The position numbers and the translations under genes were made by a program. Below are positions 43,963 through 52,353 of a stretch of DNA of 64,000 nt, one piece after another. Positions within the stretch are counted from its first letter, which is position 1, and each line of letters starts with the position of its first letter. The DNA is from UBA8190 sp003453695 (GTDB lineage Bacteria > Actinomycetota > Acidimicrobiia > Acidimicrobiales > UBA8190), in contig DAIRBY010000011.1 of NCBI GenBank assembly GCA_036796975.1, positions 5,898 through 69,897 on the forward strand. The letters are read 5' to 3'. The notes under the pieces are model-generated. The model was not told the origin of the DNA. It saw nothing but the letters and a program-made list of their open reading frames with translations, and searched no databases.

Positions 43963-45963
43963 GTGGGCCTGCGCATCGAGGATTACGGGATCATCGGCGA
44001 CACCCACACCGCCGCCCTGGTGGGCAGGAACGGTTCCATCGACTGGCTGTGCCTGCCTCGTTTCGACTCCGACGCCTGCTTTGCCAGCCTGCTCGGCGAC
44101 GAGTCGAACGGCTACTGGAAGATCGCACCGGCCGGTACCGTTCGTCGCACCTCCCGCCACTACCACGTCGACACCCTCGTACTCGAGACGGAGTTCGAGA
44201 CCGACACGGGCACGGTCTCCATCACCGACTGCATGCCGATCCGCGAGGACGACCCGCAAATCGTGCGGGTGGTGCGGGGGGTCTCCGGATCGGTGGACAT
44301 GCGCATGGACCTCGTCATCCGCTTCGGCTACGGGAGCCGCATCCCCTGGGTCCGGCGCGTCGGCTCCCTGCTGTGTGCCATCGCCGGCCCCGACGGGCTG
44401 GCCCTGTGGACCCCGGTGGAGGCCAGGGGCGAGGACATGACCACCGTGGCCGACTTCACCGTGGTGGCCGGTCAGACCACACCGTTCGTCCTCACATGGT
44501 TCCCCTCCCACCAGGCCGCCCCCCGCCCCATCGACGCCCGTTACGCGGTGGAGGACACCAAGATGTTCTGGGCGGATTGGGTCTCGGACTTCACTTTCGA
44601 CGGCCCCTGGCGCGACGCCGTGCTCCGATCGCTCATCACGTTGAAGGCGCTCACCTATCGTCCCACTGGCGGGATCGTGGCGGCGGCCACCACCTCGCTG
44701 CCGGAGACGGTGGGTGGGGTGCGCAACTGGGACTACCGCTACTGCTGGCTGCGCGACGCCACCTTGACTCTGGCTGCGCTGCTGCAGGGAGGCTTCCACG
44801 AGGAGGCGCTCGACTGGCGCGACTGGCTGCTGCGGGCCGTGGCCGGCAACCCCGACGCCATGCAGATCATGTACGGCGCCGGTGGCGAGCGCCGTCTCGA
44901 CGAGTGGGAGGTCCCCTGGCTGTCGGGCTACGAAGGGTCGAAGCCGGTCCGGGTGGGGAACGCCGCCTCGGGACAGTTCCAGCTGGACGTGTACGGCGAG
45001 GTCCTCGCCGCCCTTTTCCACTCGTGCGAGCTCGGAGACCGCCTGTCGGGCTCGGCATGGGACCTGCAGCACGTCCTCGTCGACTTCGTGTCCAAGCACT
45101 GGACCGAGCCCGACGACGGCATCTGGGAGGTGCGGGGCCCGCGTCGCCATTTCACCCACTCCAAGGTCATGGCCTGGGTGGCGGTGGACCGAGCCTTGCG
45201 CATCGCCGAGAGCGAAGGGCTACCCGCACCGGTGGCGGACTGGAAGGCGCTGCGGGACAAGATGCACGCCGAGATCCTGGAGAAGGGCTTCAACGCGAAG
45301 CGGGGCGCCTTCACCCAGTACTACGGCGGGGACGAGCTCGACGCCAGCCTGCTCATGATCCCCCTGTTCGGCTTCCTCCCGGCCACCGACCCCCGGATGG
45401 TGAGCACCATCGAAGCCATCCAGCGCGAGCTCACCGAGGACGGGTTTGTGCTCAGGTACAAGGCCGAGGACGCCCACGCCGTCGACGGCCTCGCAGGCCA
45501 CGAGGGGGCCTTTCTGGCGTGTTCGTTCTGGATGGCCGACTGTCTGCACCTGATCGGCCGTAGCGAGGAGGCCACCGAGCTCTTCGAACGCCTGATCGCC
45601 TTGCGCAACGACCTCGGGCTCCTGGCCGAGGAATACGACGCCCGCCTGGACCGTCAGGTGGGGAACTTCCCGCAGGCCTTCTCGCACGTCTCGCTCGTGA
45701 ACAGTGCCTACAACCTGAGCGGTCAGGCCCGGACCGCCTACGACACCTCCGCCACGGATGCGATGCGTCGACGGCGCCGGTGGCGTCCCAGCACGCGCTC
45801 GTGGCGAGGGCACCCTGTCACCGGGCACGACGTACACGACCCGCGCTCCAGCGGGCCACCCAGGAGAGTCCTGAGCCCCGACCGGCCGTCGAGGCCCGAC
45901 GCGCCCGACGCGCCCGACGCGCCCGATGCCGGAGACGGTAAGACAAGGAGGACGAGGCGATGA
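43963..45963 (+). CDS. GH15-family glycosidase (trehalase/glucoamylase type)
   Basis: A 666-residue protein with the GH15 layout: IEDYGIIGDTHTAALVGRNGSIDWLCLPRFDS, NWDYRYCWLRDATLTL in the (alpha/alpha)6 barrel, GIWEVRGPRRHFTHSKVMAWVAVDRA with a catalytic Glu, and QVGNFPQAFSH. Actinobacterial members hydrolyse trehalose; others act on maltodextrins. GTG 43963 follows GAAAGGTGG. A tail of about 80 residues (Arg-rich, then DAPDAPDAPDA) extends past the normal end and its stop overlaps the next ATG. Followed by a glucose-dehydrogenase-like gene. Confidence 0.88.
   Translation: MGLRIEDYGIIGDTHTAALVGRNGSIDWLCLPRFDSDACFASLLGDESNGYWKIAPAGTVRRTSRHYHVDTLVLETEFETDTGTVSITDCMPIREDDPQIVRVVRGVSGSVDMRMDLVIRFGYGSRIPWVRRVGSLLCAIAGPDGLALWTPVEARGEDMTTVADFTVVAGQTTPFVLTWFPSHQAAPRPIDARYAVEDTKMFWADWVSDFTFDGPWRDAVLRSLITLKALTYRPTGGIVAAATTSLPETVGGVRNWDYRYCWLRDATLTLAALLQGGFHEEALDWRDWLLRAVAGNPDAMQIMYGAGGERRLDEWEVPWLSGYEGSKPVRVGNAASGQFQLDVYGEVLAALFHSCELGDRLSGSAWDLQHVLVDFVSKHWTEPDDGIWEVRGPRRHFTHSKVMAWVAVDRALRIAESEGLPAPVADWKALRDKMHAEILEKGFNAKRGAFTQYYGGDELDASLLMIPLFGFLPATDPRMVSTIEAIQRELTEDGFVLRYKAEDAHAVDGLAGHEGAFLACSFWMADCLHLIGRSEEATELFERLIALRNDLGLLAEEYDARLDRQVGNFPQAFSHVSLVNSAYNLSGQARTAYDTSATDAMRRRRRWRPSTRSWRGHPVTGHDVHDPRSSGPPRRVLSPDRPSRPDAPDAPDAPDAGDGKTRRTRR
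45898..45924 (+). repeat. 9-bp tandem repeat inside the GH15 tail
   Basis: Three copies of GACGCGCCC, coding Asp-Ala-Pro three times, near the 3' end of the GH15 gene. Confidence 0.95.
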
Positions 45964-47006
45964 AAGCGGTCACGGTGGAGCCGCTCAAGGCGGGAACGGC
46001 GCGGCTCGACGACGTCGAGGAACCCCCGGAGTCCGACGGGTCGGTGCTGGTCGAGACGTTGGCGGTGGGCGTCTGCGGCACCGACATCGAGATCGTGTCC
46101 GGCAACTACGGCTGGGCCCCACCAGGCCGGGACCGCTTGGTGCTCGGCCACGAATCGCTCGGGCGGGTCGTGGAGGCGCCCGCCGGGGCCGGAGTCAGCG
46201 CCGGTGACCTGGTGGTGGGGATCGTCCGCCGTCCCGACCCCGTGCCCTGTTCCAACTGCGCCGTGGGTGAATGGGACTTCTGCCGCAACGGCGAGTACAC
46301 CGAGCGCGGCATCAAACAGCGCGACGGCTACTGCTCCGAGCGCTACCGCATCGAGCCGGAGTTCCTCGTCAAGGTCGATCCCTCTCTCGGGATCCACGGC
46401 GTGCTGCTCGAGCCGGCCAGCGTCCTCGCCAAGGCGTGGGAGCAGGTGGAGCGCATCGGCAACCGGGCCCACTGGCAGCCGGCGCGCGTGCTCGTCACCG
46501 GGGCCGGCCCCATCGGCCTGCTCGCCGCCCTCATGGGTGTCCAACGCGGCTTGGACGTCCATGTGCTCGACCAGGTGGCGAAAGGACCGAAGCCGCAGCT
46601 GGTGGCGGCGTTGGGCGCCACCTACCACGTCGGTGCCATCAAGGACCTGAGCGACGCCCCCGATGTCGTCATCGAGTGCACCGGGGTGGGGTCCCTCGTG
46701 TTCGACGCCATGGAGCACGTGGGAGCGGGAGGCGTGGTGTGCCTCACCGGGGTGTCCTCGGGCGGCCGGGCCATCGACGTCGACGCCGGGATGCTCAACA
46801 AGTCGATGGTGCTCGAGAACGAGGCGGTGGTCGGCTCGGTCAACGCCAATCGGCGGCACTACGAGGCCGGGGCCACCGCCCTGGCCGCCGCCGACAACAA
46901 CTGGCTGGACAAGATCGTGAGCAGGCGGGTGCCTATCGACCGCTGGAGCGACGCGCTCGACCGCCATGCCGACGACGTGAAGGTCGTCATCGAGATCGGC
47001 CAGTGA
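45960..47006 (+). CDS. Glucose-dehydrogenase-like zinc MDR
   Basis: A 348-residue medium-chain dehydrogenase of the archaeal/bacterial glucose 1-dehydrogenase type. Ligands are C39 in VGVCGTDIE and H64-E65 in LGHES; a Cys cluster CSNCAVGEWDFC follows and VTGAGPIGLL is the NAD(P) loop. The N2-type insertion and ERGIKQRDGY are GDH-typical. It would oxidise glucose to gluconolactone. Its ATG overlaps the GH15 stop (ATGA), so glucose released by the glycosidase could be oxidised without phosphorylation. Confidence 0.85.
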   Translation: MKAVTVEPLKAGTARLDDVEEPPESDGSVLVETLAVGVCGTDIEIVSGNYGWAPPGRDRLVLGHESLGRVVEAPAGAGVSAGDLVVGIVRRPDPVPCSNCAVGEWDFCRNGEYTERGIKQRDGYCSERYRIEPEFLVKVDPSLGIHGVLLEPASVLAKAWEQVERIGNRAHWQPARVLVTGAGPIGLLAALMGVQRGLDVHVLDQVAKGPKPQLVAALGATYHVGAIKDLSDAPDVVIECTGVGSLVFDAMEHVGAGGVVCLTGVSSGGRAIDVDAGMLNKSMVLENEAVVGSVNANRRHYEAGATALAAADNNWLDKIVSRRVPIDRWSDALDRHADDVKVVIEIGQ

Positions 47007-47042
47007 GCCGCTTGTGACCCGGCGTGGGGTTGGCGGCAGGGC

Positions 47043-47084
47043 GCCGGTGACGGGCCGCCGGTGACGGGCCGCCGGTGACGGGGC
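47043..47084 (+). repeat. 14-bp tandem repeat, three copies
   Basis: Three adjacent units of GCCGGTGACGGGCC (the third altered at its end) lie directly before the GTG start at 47086. Each contains GGTGAC, similar to the start region itself. Confidence 0.95.
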
Positions 47085-47085
47085 A

Positions 47086-48027
47086 GTGACCTCGACACGG
47101 GAGATCGCTCCCGGAGTGATCGAGATCGACACGCTGCTCGGCGGGTGGGATCGGGTGACGGCCGGCTACCTGTTGACCGGCGAGGCGCCCGTCCTCATCG
47201 AGACCGGCAGCCAGAGCTCCGTGCCGACGCTGCTCGAAGCGCTGGCCGGGTTAGGCGTCGACGCCGGGGAGCTCGCAGGTGTGGCGGTGACGCACATCCA
47301 TCTCGACCACGCCGGAGGCGTGGGTGACGTGGCCCGTGCCTTTCCCTCAGCCACGGTGTACGTGCACGAGAAGGGTGCTCGCCACCTGGTCGACCCGGCC
47401 CGGCTCGTCGACTCGGCGGCCAAGGTGTACGGGCCCCTGCTCGACTCGCTGTACGGCCGGCTCGACCCCACCCCCGCCGAGCGCATCCATGTGCTGGCCG
47501 ACGGGGAGGAACTGCGGGTGGGCCCGGGTCGTGTCCTCACCACCGTGGACTCCCCCGGTCACGCCAAACACCACCTGGCCCTGCACGACTCGGTGAGCGG
47601 GGTGTTGTTTGCCGGTGACGCCGTGGGCGTGCGGCTCCCGGACGCCGGGGTGCTGCGCCCGTCCACGCCGCCCCCGGACTTCGACCTCGACCAGGCCCTG
47701 CACTCCCTGCACCGCTTCGCCGACCGGCGCCCCGCCGGGTTGGCGTTGGCCCACTACGGGCTCGTCCCCGACCCCCAGGCCATCCTCCACGAGGCGGAAG
47801 AGACCCTTCGGCGTTGGGCGGCCGTGGCCGAGCAGGCGTGGCGGGACAACCGGGACATCGCCGCCGCCCTGGAGGACGCCTTCGCCCGAGACCTGGGCGC
47901 CGTCGACCCGTCCCAGCGGGAGAAGCTCGAGACCTTGAATGGCGTCCACTCCAACGCCGCCGGGTTTCGCCGCTGGCTCGACACCTGGGGCTCGTCTGAC
48001 GGCGCCGGGTCACGTGGACAGCCGTGA
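47086..48027 (+). CDS. MBL-fold metallohydrolase
   Basis: A 313-residue metallo-beta-lactamase-fold protein with THIHLDHAGG (HxHxDH), DSPGHAKHHLALH, FAGDAVGVRLP and ALAHYGLVPD, giving the full binuclear metal set. Members hydrolyse thioesters, lactones or phosphodiesters. The start context has three tandem repeats; GTG 47086 is chosen as the only start that leaves the conserved N-terminus. A C-terminal helical extension follows the fold. Confidence 0.85.
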   Translation: MTSTREIAPGVIEIDTLLGGWDRVTAGYLLTGEAPVLIETGSQSSVPTLLEALAGLGVDAGELAGVAVTHIHLDHAGGVGDVARAFPSATVYVHEKGARHLVDPARLVDSAAKVYGPLLDSLYGRLDPTPAERIHVLADGEELRVGPGRVLTTVDSPGHAKHHLALHDSVSGVLFAGDAVGVRLPDAGVLRPSTPPPDFDLDQALHSLHRFADRRPAGLALAHYGLVPDPQAILHEAEETLRRWAAVAEQAWRDNRDIAAALEDAFARDLGAVDPSQREKLETLNGVHSNAAGFRRWLDTWGSSDGAGSRGQP

Positions 48028-48039
48028 CCGCTCTCTACG

Positions 48040-48423
48040 ATGATGACCCGCATGCCGTCGCGACCCCTGGCCCTGCTCGTCCTGGCTCCGGTCGCCGGCG
48101 TCGCCCTGGCCGCCTGCAGCTCGGGCGGCGACCTCCCCGTGAACACCGGTGCCGTCCAGCCGTCGGGGTCGGGAACGCCGGCGGCGGTGGTCCTGCTCCG
48201 TTACGACAGCGTCGAGCCCTCCAGGGTGACCATCCACGCCGGGCAGACCGTGGAGTGGCGGTGGCAGGACCCGCAGTTCCCGAGCAATGTCACCTTCGAC
48301 TCCTTCGCCAGCCCCACCATGGACTCAGGCACGTGGTCGTACACCTTCAACGTCCCGGGCACCTACAACTATCGAGATTCGCTGCGCGCCGAAGCCACCG
48401 GGGTGGTGGTGGTCGAACCCTGA
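48040..48423 (+). CDS. Cupredoxin-like lipoprotein lacking copper ligands
   Basis: A 127-residue lipoprotein (signal ending LAACSS) with a plastocyanin-like beta sandwich: VTIHAGQTVEWRWQDPQFPSNVTFDS, then WSYTFNVPGTYNYRDS and ATGVVVVEP. Copper cupredoxins have a His in the first loop and Cys-His-Met in the last; here those positions hold no His and no Cys. The fold match is good, the copper site is absent. It may be a binding or structural protein. The start may be ATG 48040, 48043 or 48052. Confidence 0.75.
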   Translation: MMTRMPSRPLALLVLAPVAGVALAACSSGGDLPVNTGAVQPSGSGTPAAVVLLRYDSVEPSRVTIHAGQTVEWRWQDPQFPSNVTFDSFASPTMDSGTWSYTFNVPGTYNYRDSLRAEATGVVVVEP

Positions 48424-48450
48424 TCCAGTCGGTCGAGCCCTGATCGAGGC
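48411..48450 (+). repeat. 20-bp tandem duplication containing a stop codon
   Basis: Two adjacent 20-bp units identical at 17 positions, both starting GGTCGA and containing CCCTGATC. The first carries the stop TGA of the lipoprotein at 48421. Confidence 0.85.
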
Positions 48451-48456
48451 GGCGCC

Positions 48457-49266
48457 ATGACCACGGTGGGGGAGCGCCTGCCCGTTCCCGTCGACATGGG
48501 CTCTGGGCGGGCCGTCGCCTTGCTGCACGGATACGGCATGCGGCCTGTCACCTACCGGCACACGGCGCGGCTGCTCGCCGAAGGTGGTGCTGGGCGGCCC
48601 TGCCGGGTGGTCGTCCCCAATCTGTTCTCCTTGCATGGCCGGTGGAGCTTCGGACGGGTCGTGAACGCCTTCTCGGCCACCCTCGACGACCTCGGCCTCG
48701 AGCGGGTCACGCTCATCGGCCACTCCTTCGGCGGCGGCATCGAGCTGGGCTTCGCCGCCTCGCACCCCGAGCGCGTGGAAGAGCTGGTGTTCTCGGACAC
48801 CCTGGCCATGTCAGAGGAGTGGGGGCTCGCCGACGAGGCATTGCGCCATCCGTTCGGGCTGTTGCGTCTGGCGACGGCTCCGGCCGCCTTCGCCTTCACC
48901 ACCCAGGCGCTGTTCCATCCGAGCCAGATGGCCATGGCGGCGTGGTGGGGGTTCACCAGCAAGCGCACCAGCTTCATCGACGCCGTGGCTGCGGCGGGCA
49001 TCCCGGCGCACGTGCTGTGGGCCAACCGCGACTCGATCATCCCCCGCTCCGACGGCCAAGCGTTCGCGGCTCGCCTCCACGCCAACTTCACGGTGGCGCA
49101 CGCCCCCGACGGCCGACCCATCGACCACGACTGGATGTTCCAGGATCCCCCCCTGTTCGTGGCCCACTTGGGGGGGCTGGGTCTGCGCATGGCCTCTTCG
49201 TCCCGGGCCGCACGGGGGGCGTCGCCCGATTCTCCCAACCGGGACCGCTCGGGCCGATCGACCTAG
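48457..49266 (+). CDS. Alpha/beta hydrolase
   Basis: A 269-residue hydrolase with LLHGYGM oxyanion region, GHSFGG nucleophile elbow (Ser90), ANRDSIIP (acid) and DGRPIDHDWM (His). Esterase, haloalkane or lactone hydrolase activity is possible. Follows the cupredoxin-like lipoprotein gene at 33 nt and converges with a zinc-ribbon gene; a hairpin terminator lies in between. Confidence 0.85.
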   Translation: MTTVGERLPVPVDMGSGRAVALLHGYGMRPVTYRHTARLLAEGGAGRPCRVVVPNLFSLHGRWSFGRVVNAFSATLDDLGLERVTLIGHSFGGGIELGFAASHPERVEELVFSDTLAMSEEWGLADEALRHPFGLLRLATAPAAFAFTTQALFHPSQMAMAAWWGFTSKRTSFIDAVAAAGIPAHVLWANRDSIIPRSDGQAFAARLHANFTVAHAPDGRPIDHDWMFQDPPLFVAHLGGLGLRMASSSRAARGASPDSPNRDRSGRST

Positions 49267-49282
49267 ACGCTCACGCGTCGCC

Positions 49283-49298
49283 CCGCCGAGCCCGGCGG
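49283..49298. terminator. Hairpin between convergent genes
   Basis: CCGCCG-AGCC-CGGCGG is a perfect 6-bp stem with a 4-nt loop located between the convergent stops at 49266 and 49307. No T run. Confidence 0.4.
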
Positions 49299-49306
49299 CG
49301 CAGCGC

Positions 49307-50032
49307 TCAGGTCCGATCGAGGTAGGTCGTGGTGGCGTCGTCTGGTTCCGCGGTGGAGAAGACCTGGGTGGAGTCGGTGGAGAGCCGCTCGTGCTCGACC
49401 TCGGTCTCGGCCTCTCGCTGCGCCTTCTGCGACTCGCGACGAAGCTCCTCCAACTGGTCCCCCGTCGATGCCGCCATGGACCGGTACACCCGGACGAGGT
49501 GGTCGTCGCCGTTGTAGACGGCCTTGCCCAGTGCGTGCAGGGCCTCGTTGTGCCGCCGTCGGACCGAGACGCGGCGAGCCCAGATGCTCACATGCCTGGC
49601 GGCGGCGCGTGTCCAACTGACGAGGGCGACGCGGCCCACCCTTCCGAAGGCCCACACCCGATCGAGGCCGCGGCGCGCCTGCGCCTCGAGATCCTCCGAG
49701 TACCGCTCCCACCACGACTCCACGCACATGAAGGCCATGACCAGCGTCACCGGCACGATCACGACTTCGGTCCACCACAGGCCGAGGACGCCGAACAGGA
49801 TCATGAGGAGCAGCCCCACCACCACCACGACGAGCGGGAGCATCGGGCCCGATTGCGCTCCCGTCCGGGCCGGTGCCGGCGCCGGCGGCGGCCCCGCCTC
49901 AGGAGGGGTGGGGAACTGGAGCGTCGATCCGCCGAGGGTGCTCCCGCACTCCGGGCAGAAACGCGCCCCGGTGGGAGCGGTCGTCGAGCAGTTGGGGCAC
50001 GTCAATGCCTGACTGGATCCCGCCAGGGCCAT
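49307..50032 (-). CDS. Zinc-ribbon membrane protein of unknown function
   Basis: A 241-residue protein. An N-terminal zinc ribbon (CPNCSTTAPTGARFCPECG) is followed by a Pro-rich linker, two membrane segments at about 65-105, and a C-terminal helical region with charged residues (EELRRESQKAQREAETEVEHE). ATG 50032 is chosen because the zinc ribbon starts right after it. Such proteins are common in actinobacteria and have no assigned function. Confidence 0.75.
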   Translation of the reverse strand: MALAGSSQALTCPNCSTTAPTGARFCPECGSTLGGSTLQFPTPPEAGPPPAPAPARTGAQSGPMLPLVVVVVGLLLMILFGVLGLWWTEVVIVPVTLVMAFMCVESWWERYSEDLEAQARRGLDRVWAFGRVGRVALVSWTRAAARHVSIWARRVSVRRRHNEALHALGKAVYNGDDHLVRVYRSMAASTGDQLEELRRESQKAQREAETEVEHERLSTDSTQVFSTAEPDDATTTYLDRT

Positions 50033-50231
50033 GGGCGGTAAATGCCCAGGCGCCGCCGGCCTGTAACCGCCTTGCGCCGGGCGAGCGCCGGGCGGGGCGC
50101 CGGGCGTGCAGAAAGCCTGGTCAGCGACTGGTTCCGGCCCCGCCGGCGGGGCGAACGGCGGCCCTCCCCGACGGGTCGGGTCGAGGGCAACCCGGGCTGC
50201 TCGACGTGGCCGGCGGTGGTATGACCCGGCG

Positions 50232-51476
50232 GTGACCAGCCACGTGCCGACGGCCGCCGGCCCGAAGACCCCCGGGGTCCTCGACCAGCGGGGCCGGCTG
50301 CGCCGTGGCCTGGTGGTGGTGATGGCGGTGGCCACCGGCCTGGCGGTCGCCAACAACTACTACGCCCAACCGCTGCTGCCCGACATCGGCCGCGCCCTGC
50401 ACATGACGGCGGGCGAATCAGGGCTCATCGTCACCTTCGCCCAGATCGGCTATGCCCTGGGGCTGCTCTTCTTCTTGCCACTGGGCGACCTGGTGGAGCG
50501 CCGCCGGCTCATCGTGGTGCTGTGCGTGGCCACCGGGCTCGGGCTCTTGGCCATGGCCGGGGCGCCGTCAGGACCCACCCTGCTGGCGGCGGCCGCAGCG
50601 GTCGGCGCGTGTTCGGTGCTGGCTCAGGTGCTGGTGCCGTTCTCGGCCTCATTGGCCCCGGGGTCGGAGCGGGGCCGGGTGGTGGGCATGGTGATGAGCG
50701 GGTTGCTCATCGGCATCCTCCTGGCCCGCACGGTTGCCGGTGGTGTGGCGGGACTGGGCGGCTACCGCGTCGTGTACGTCGCCGCCGGCGTCGCCATGTT
50801 CGCCCAGGCGCTGCTCCTGCGTGCGGTGCTGCCGACGTACTGCGAGCGCACCGGCCTCCGGTATCCGGCCCTGCTCAAGTCGGTGGGACGGCTGCTCAGC
50901 GAGGAGCCGGTGCTCCGCCGTCGCTCGCAGTTCGGACTGCTTTCGTTCGGGACCTTCAGCGCATTCTGGACCTCGATGGCCTTTCAGCTGGCGCACCATT
51001 ACCACTACTCGACGCCGGTCATCGGGCTGTTCGGGCTGGTCGGCGCCGGCGGTGCGCTCGCTGCCACCGCTGCCGGGCGTTTCTCCGACCGCGGCTGGGC
51101 GCACCACAGCACGATCGTGAGCTCGCTGCTGCTCGTGCTGTCGTGGGCTCTCCTGTGGTGGGGTGGGAGCAGCATCGCCGCCTTCATCGTGGGGGTCATC
51201 GTCCTCGACGTCGGCGCCCAGGCGCTGCACATCACGAACCAAGGCGAGATCTACAAGCTTCGTCCCGAAGCACGCAGCCGCCTCACCTCCGCCTACATGA
51301 TCCTGTACTTCGTCGGCGGCGGGGTCGGATCGGCCGGCTCCGCCTACGCCTTCGACCAGCTCGGCTGGGACGGGGTGTGCTTGGTGGGCGGTGTCTTCGC
51401 CGCCGGCACCTTGGCCCTGTGGTTCGCCGCCAAGTCGGGTCGGGGAGCGCTGAGCGTCGAAGACGCCTCGCCGTAG
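50232..51476 (+). CDS. MFS transporter, 12-segment type
   Basis: A 414-residue transporter. The N-terminal ANNYYAQPLLPDIGRALHM and LPLGDLVERRRLI (motif A) place it in the YnfM/AraJ-like sugar or drug efflux MFS group. About 12 membrane segments. GTG 50232 starts the natural N-terminus; the frame is open upstream. Possible exporter of sugars or drugs; substrate unknown. Confidence 0.87.
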   Translation: MTSHVPTAAGPKTPGVLDQRGRLRRGLVVVMAVATGLAVANNYYAQPLLPDIGRALHMTAGESGLIVTFAQIGYALGLLFFLPLGDLVERRRLIVVLCVATGLGLLAMAGAPSGPTLLAAAAAVGACSVLAQVLVPFSASLAPGSERGRVVGMVMSGLLIGILLARTVAGGVAGLGGYRVVYVAAGVAMFAQALLLRAVLPTYCERTGLRYPALLKSVGRLLSEEPVLRRRSQFGLLSFGTFSAFWTSMAFQLAHHYHYSTPVIGLFGLVGAGGALAATAAGRFSDRGWAHHSTIVSSLLLVLSWALLWWGGSSIAAFIVGVIVLDVGAQALHITNQGEIYKLRPEARSRLTSAYMILYFVGGGVGSAGSAYAFDQLGWDGVCLVGGVFAAGTLALWFAAKSGRGALSVEDASP

Positions 51477-51521
51477 CGCACCATCCCTCGCTGCCCGAAT
51501 CGGGACTGTCAGACTTGACCC

Positions 51522-51600
51522 GCCGGTCCGTGGGCTCGCCGGTCCGTGGGCTCGCCGGTTCTTTGACCCGCCGGTCCGTGGGCTCGCCGGTCCGTGGCTC
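51522..51600 (+). repeat. 16-bp tandem repeats in a 48-bp higher-order unit
   Basis: Four copies of GCCGGTCCGTGGGCTC (the last lacking one base) in two pairs: 51522-51553 and 51570-51600. Both pairs are preceded by TTGACCC, giving a 48-bp larger repeat. They lie between the MFS stop and the ribosome site of the DUF4389 gene. Confidence 0.9.
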
Positions 51601-51621
51601 CGACCTCGAGAAGGAGGAAAC

Positions 51622-52278
51622 GTGACCACACCGATGCCTCCCCCACCTCCGGGGCCCCCGCCCAGCTCGGGACATCCCGTACAACTCTCGATCGTGCACC
51701 AGGAGGGGTACTCACGAGGCCTGGCCCTCCTCGGGGTGCCGATCTTCTACGGCCGTCACATCGCCTTGCTCCCGGTGTACGTGGTGGTCTTCATCGTGGG
51801 GATCGCCGCCTTCTTCACCGCCTGGGCCATGCAGTTCGCCGTGCTGTTCACCGGCCGCTACCCACCGGGCGCCCACCGCTTCCTGACCGGGTTCCTCGCC
51901 CTGTCCGTGCGCACCAACACGTGGCTGCTCGGGCTCGAGGACCGGTACCCGGGTTTCAGGGTGGCACCGGACCCGACCAAGTCCGTGGTGCTCGACGTCC
52001 CCCATGCGCCCGAGTACTCGCGAGGCTTGGCCGCATTGGGCTGCCTGCTGTTCGTCGGGAGGGTCATCGCCCTGATCCCGGTGATCGTGGTCCTGTACGT
52101 GCTGACGCTCGTCGCAACGCTCGTGGCCTGGCTCATGCAGTTCGCCGTGCTGGTCACCGGTCGCTACCCGGCCGGTGCCCATGAGTTCGTGACCGGGTAC
52201 GCCAGGCTGAGCGCTCGCAGCAACGCCTGGCTGTTCGGCCTCACCGATTCCTACCCGGGGTTCAGCCTGCAGCCCTGA
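51622..52278 (+). CDS. DUF4389 protein, internally duplicated
   Basis: A 218-residue membrane protein with two similar halves, about 28-115 and 125-215. Both show a YSRGLA-start, two membrane segments, AMQFAVLFTGRYPPGAH or LMQFAVLVTGRYPAGAH, and a second block ending in (E)DRYPGF or TDSYPGF. The domain is DUF4389, of unknown function. GTG 51622 has AAGGAGGAAAC upstream, a strong ribosome site. The N-terminus is Pro-rich. Confidence 0.85.
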   Translation: MTTPMPPPPPGPPPSSGHPVQLSIVHQEGYSRGLALLGVPIFYGRHIALLPVYVVVFIVGIAAFFTAWAMQFAVLFTGRYPPGAHRFLTGFLALSVRTNTWLLGLEDRYPGFRVAPDPTKSVVLDVPHAPEYSRGLAALGCLLFVGRVIALIPVIVVLYVLTLVATLVAWLMQFAVLVTGRYPAGAHEFVTGYARLSARSNAWLFGLTDSYPGFSLQP

Positions 52279-52353
52279 ACGCACCGGCGCCGGGCGATCT
52301 TCCCCGGGTGCCCCCTATGCTCGCCGGGTCGCGTCAGCGCCGGGAGGGGGCCG

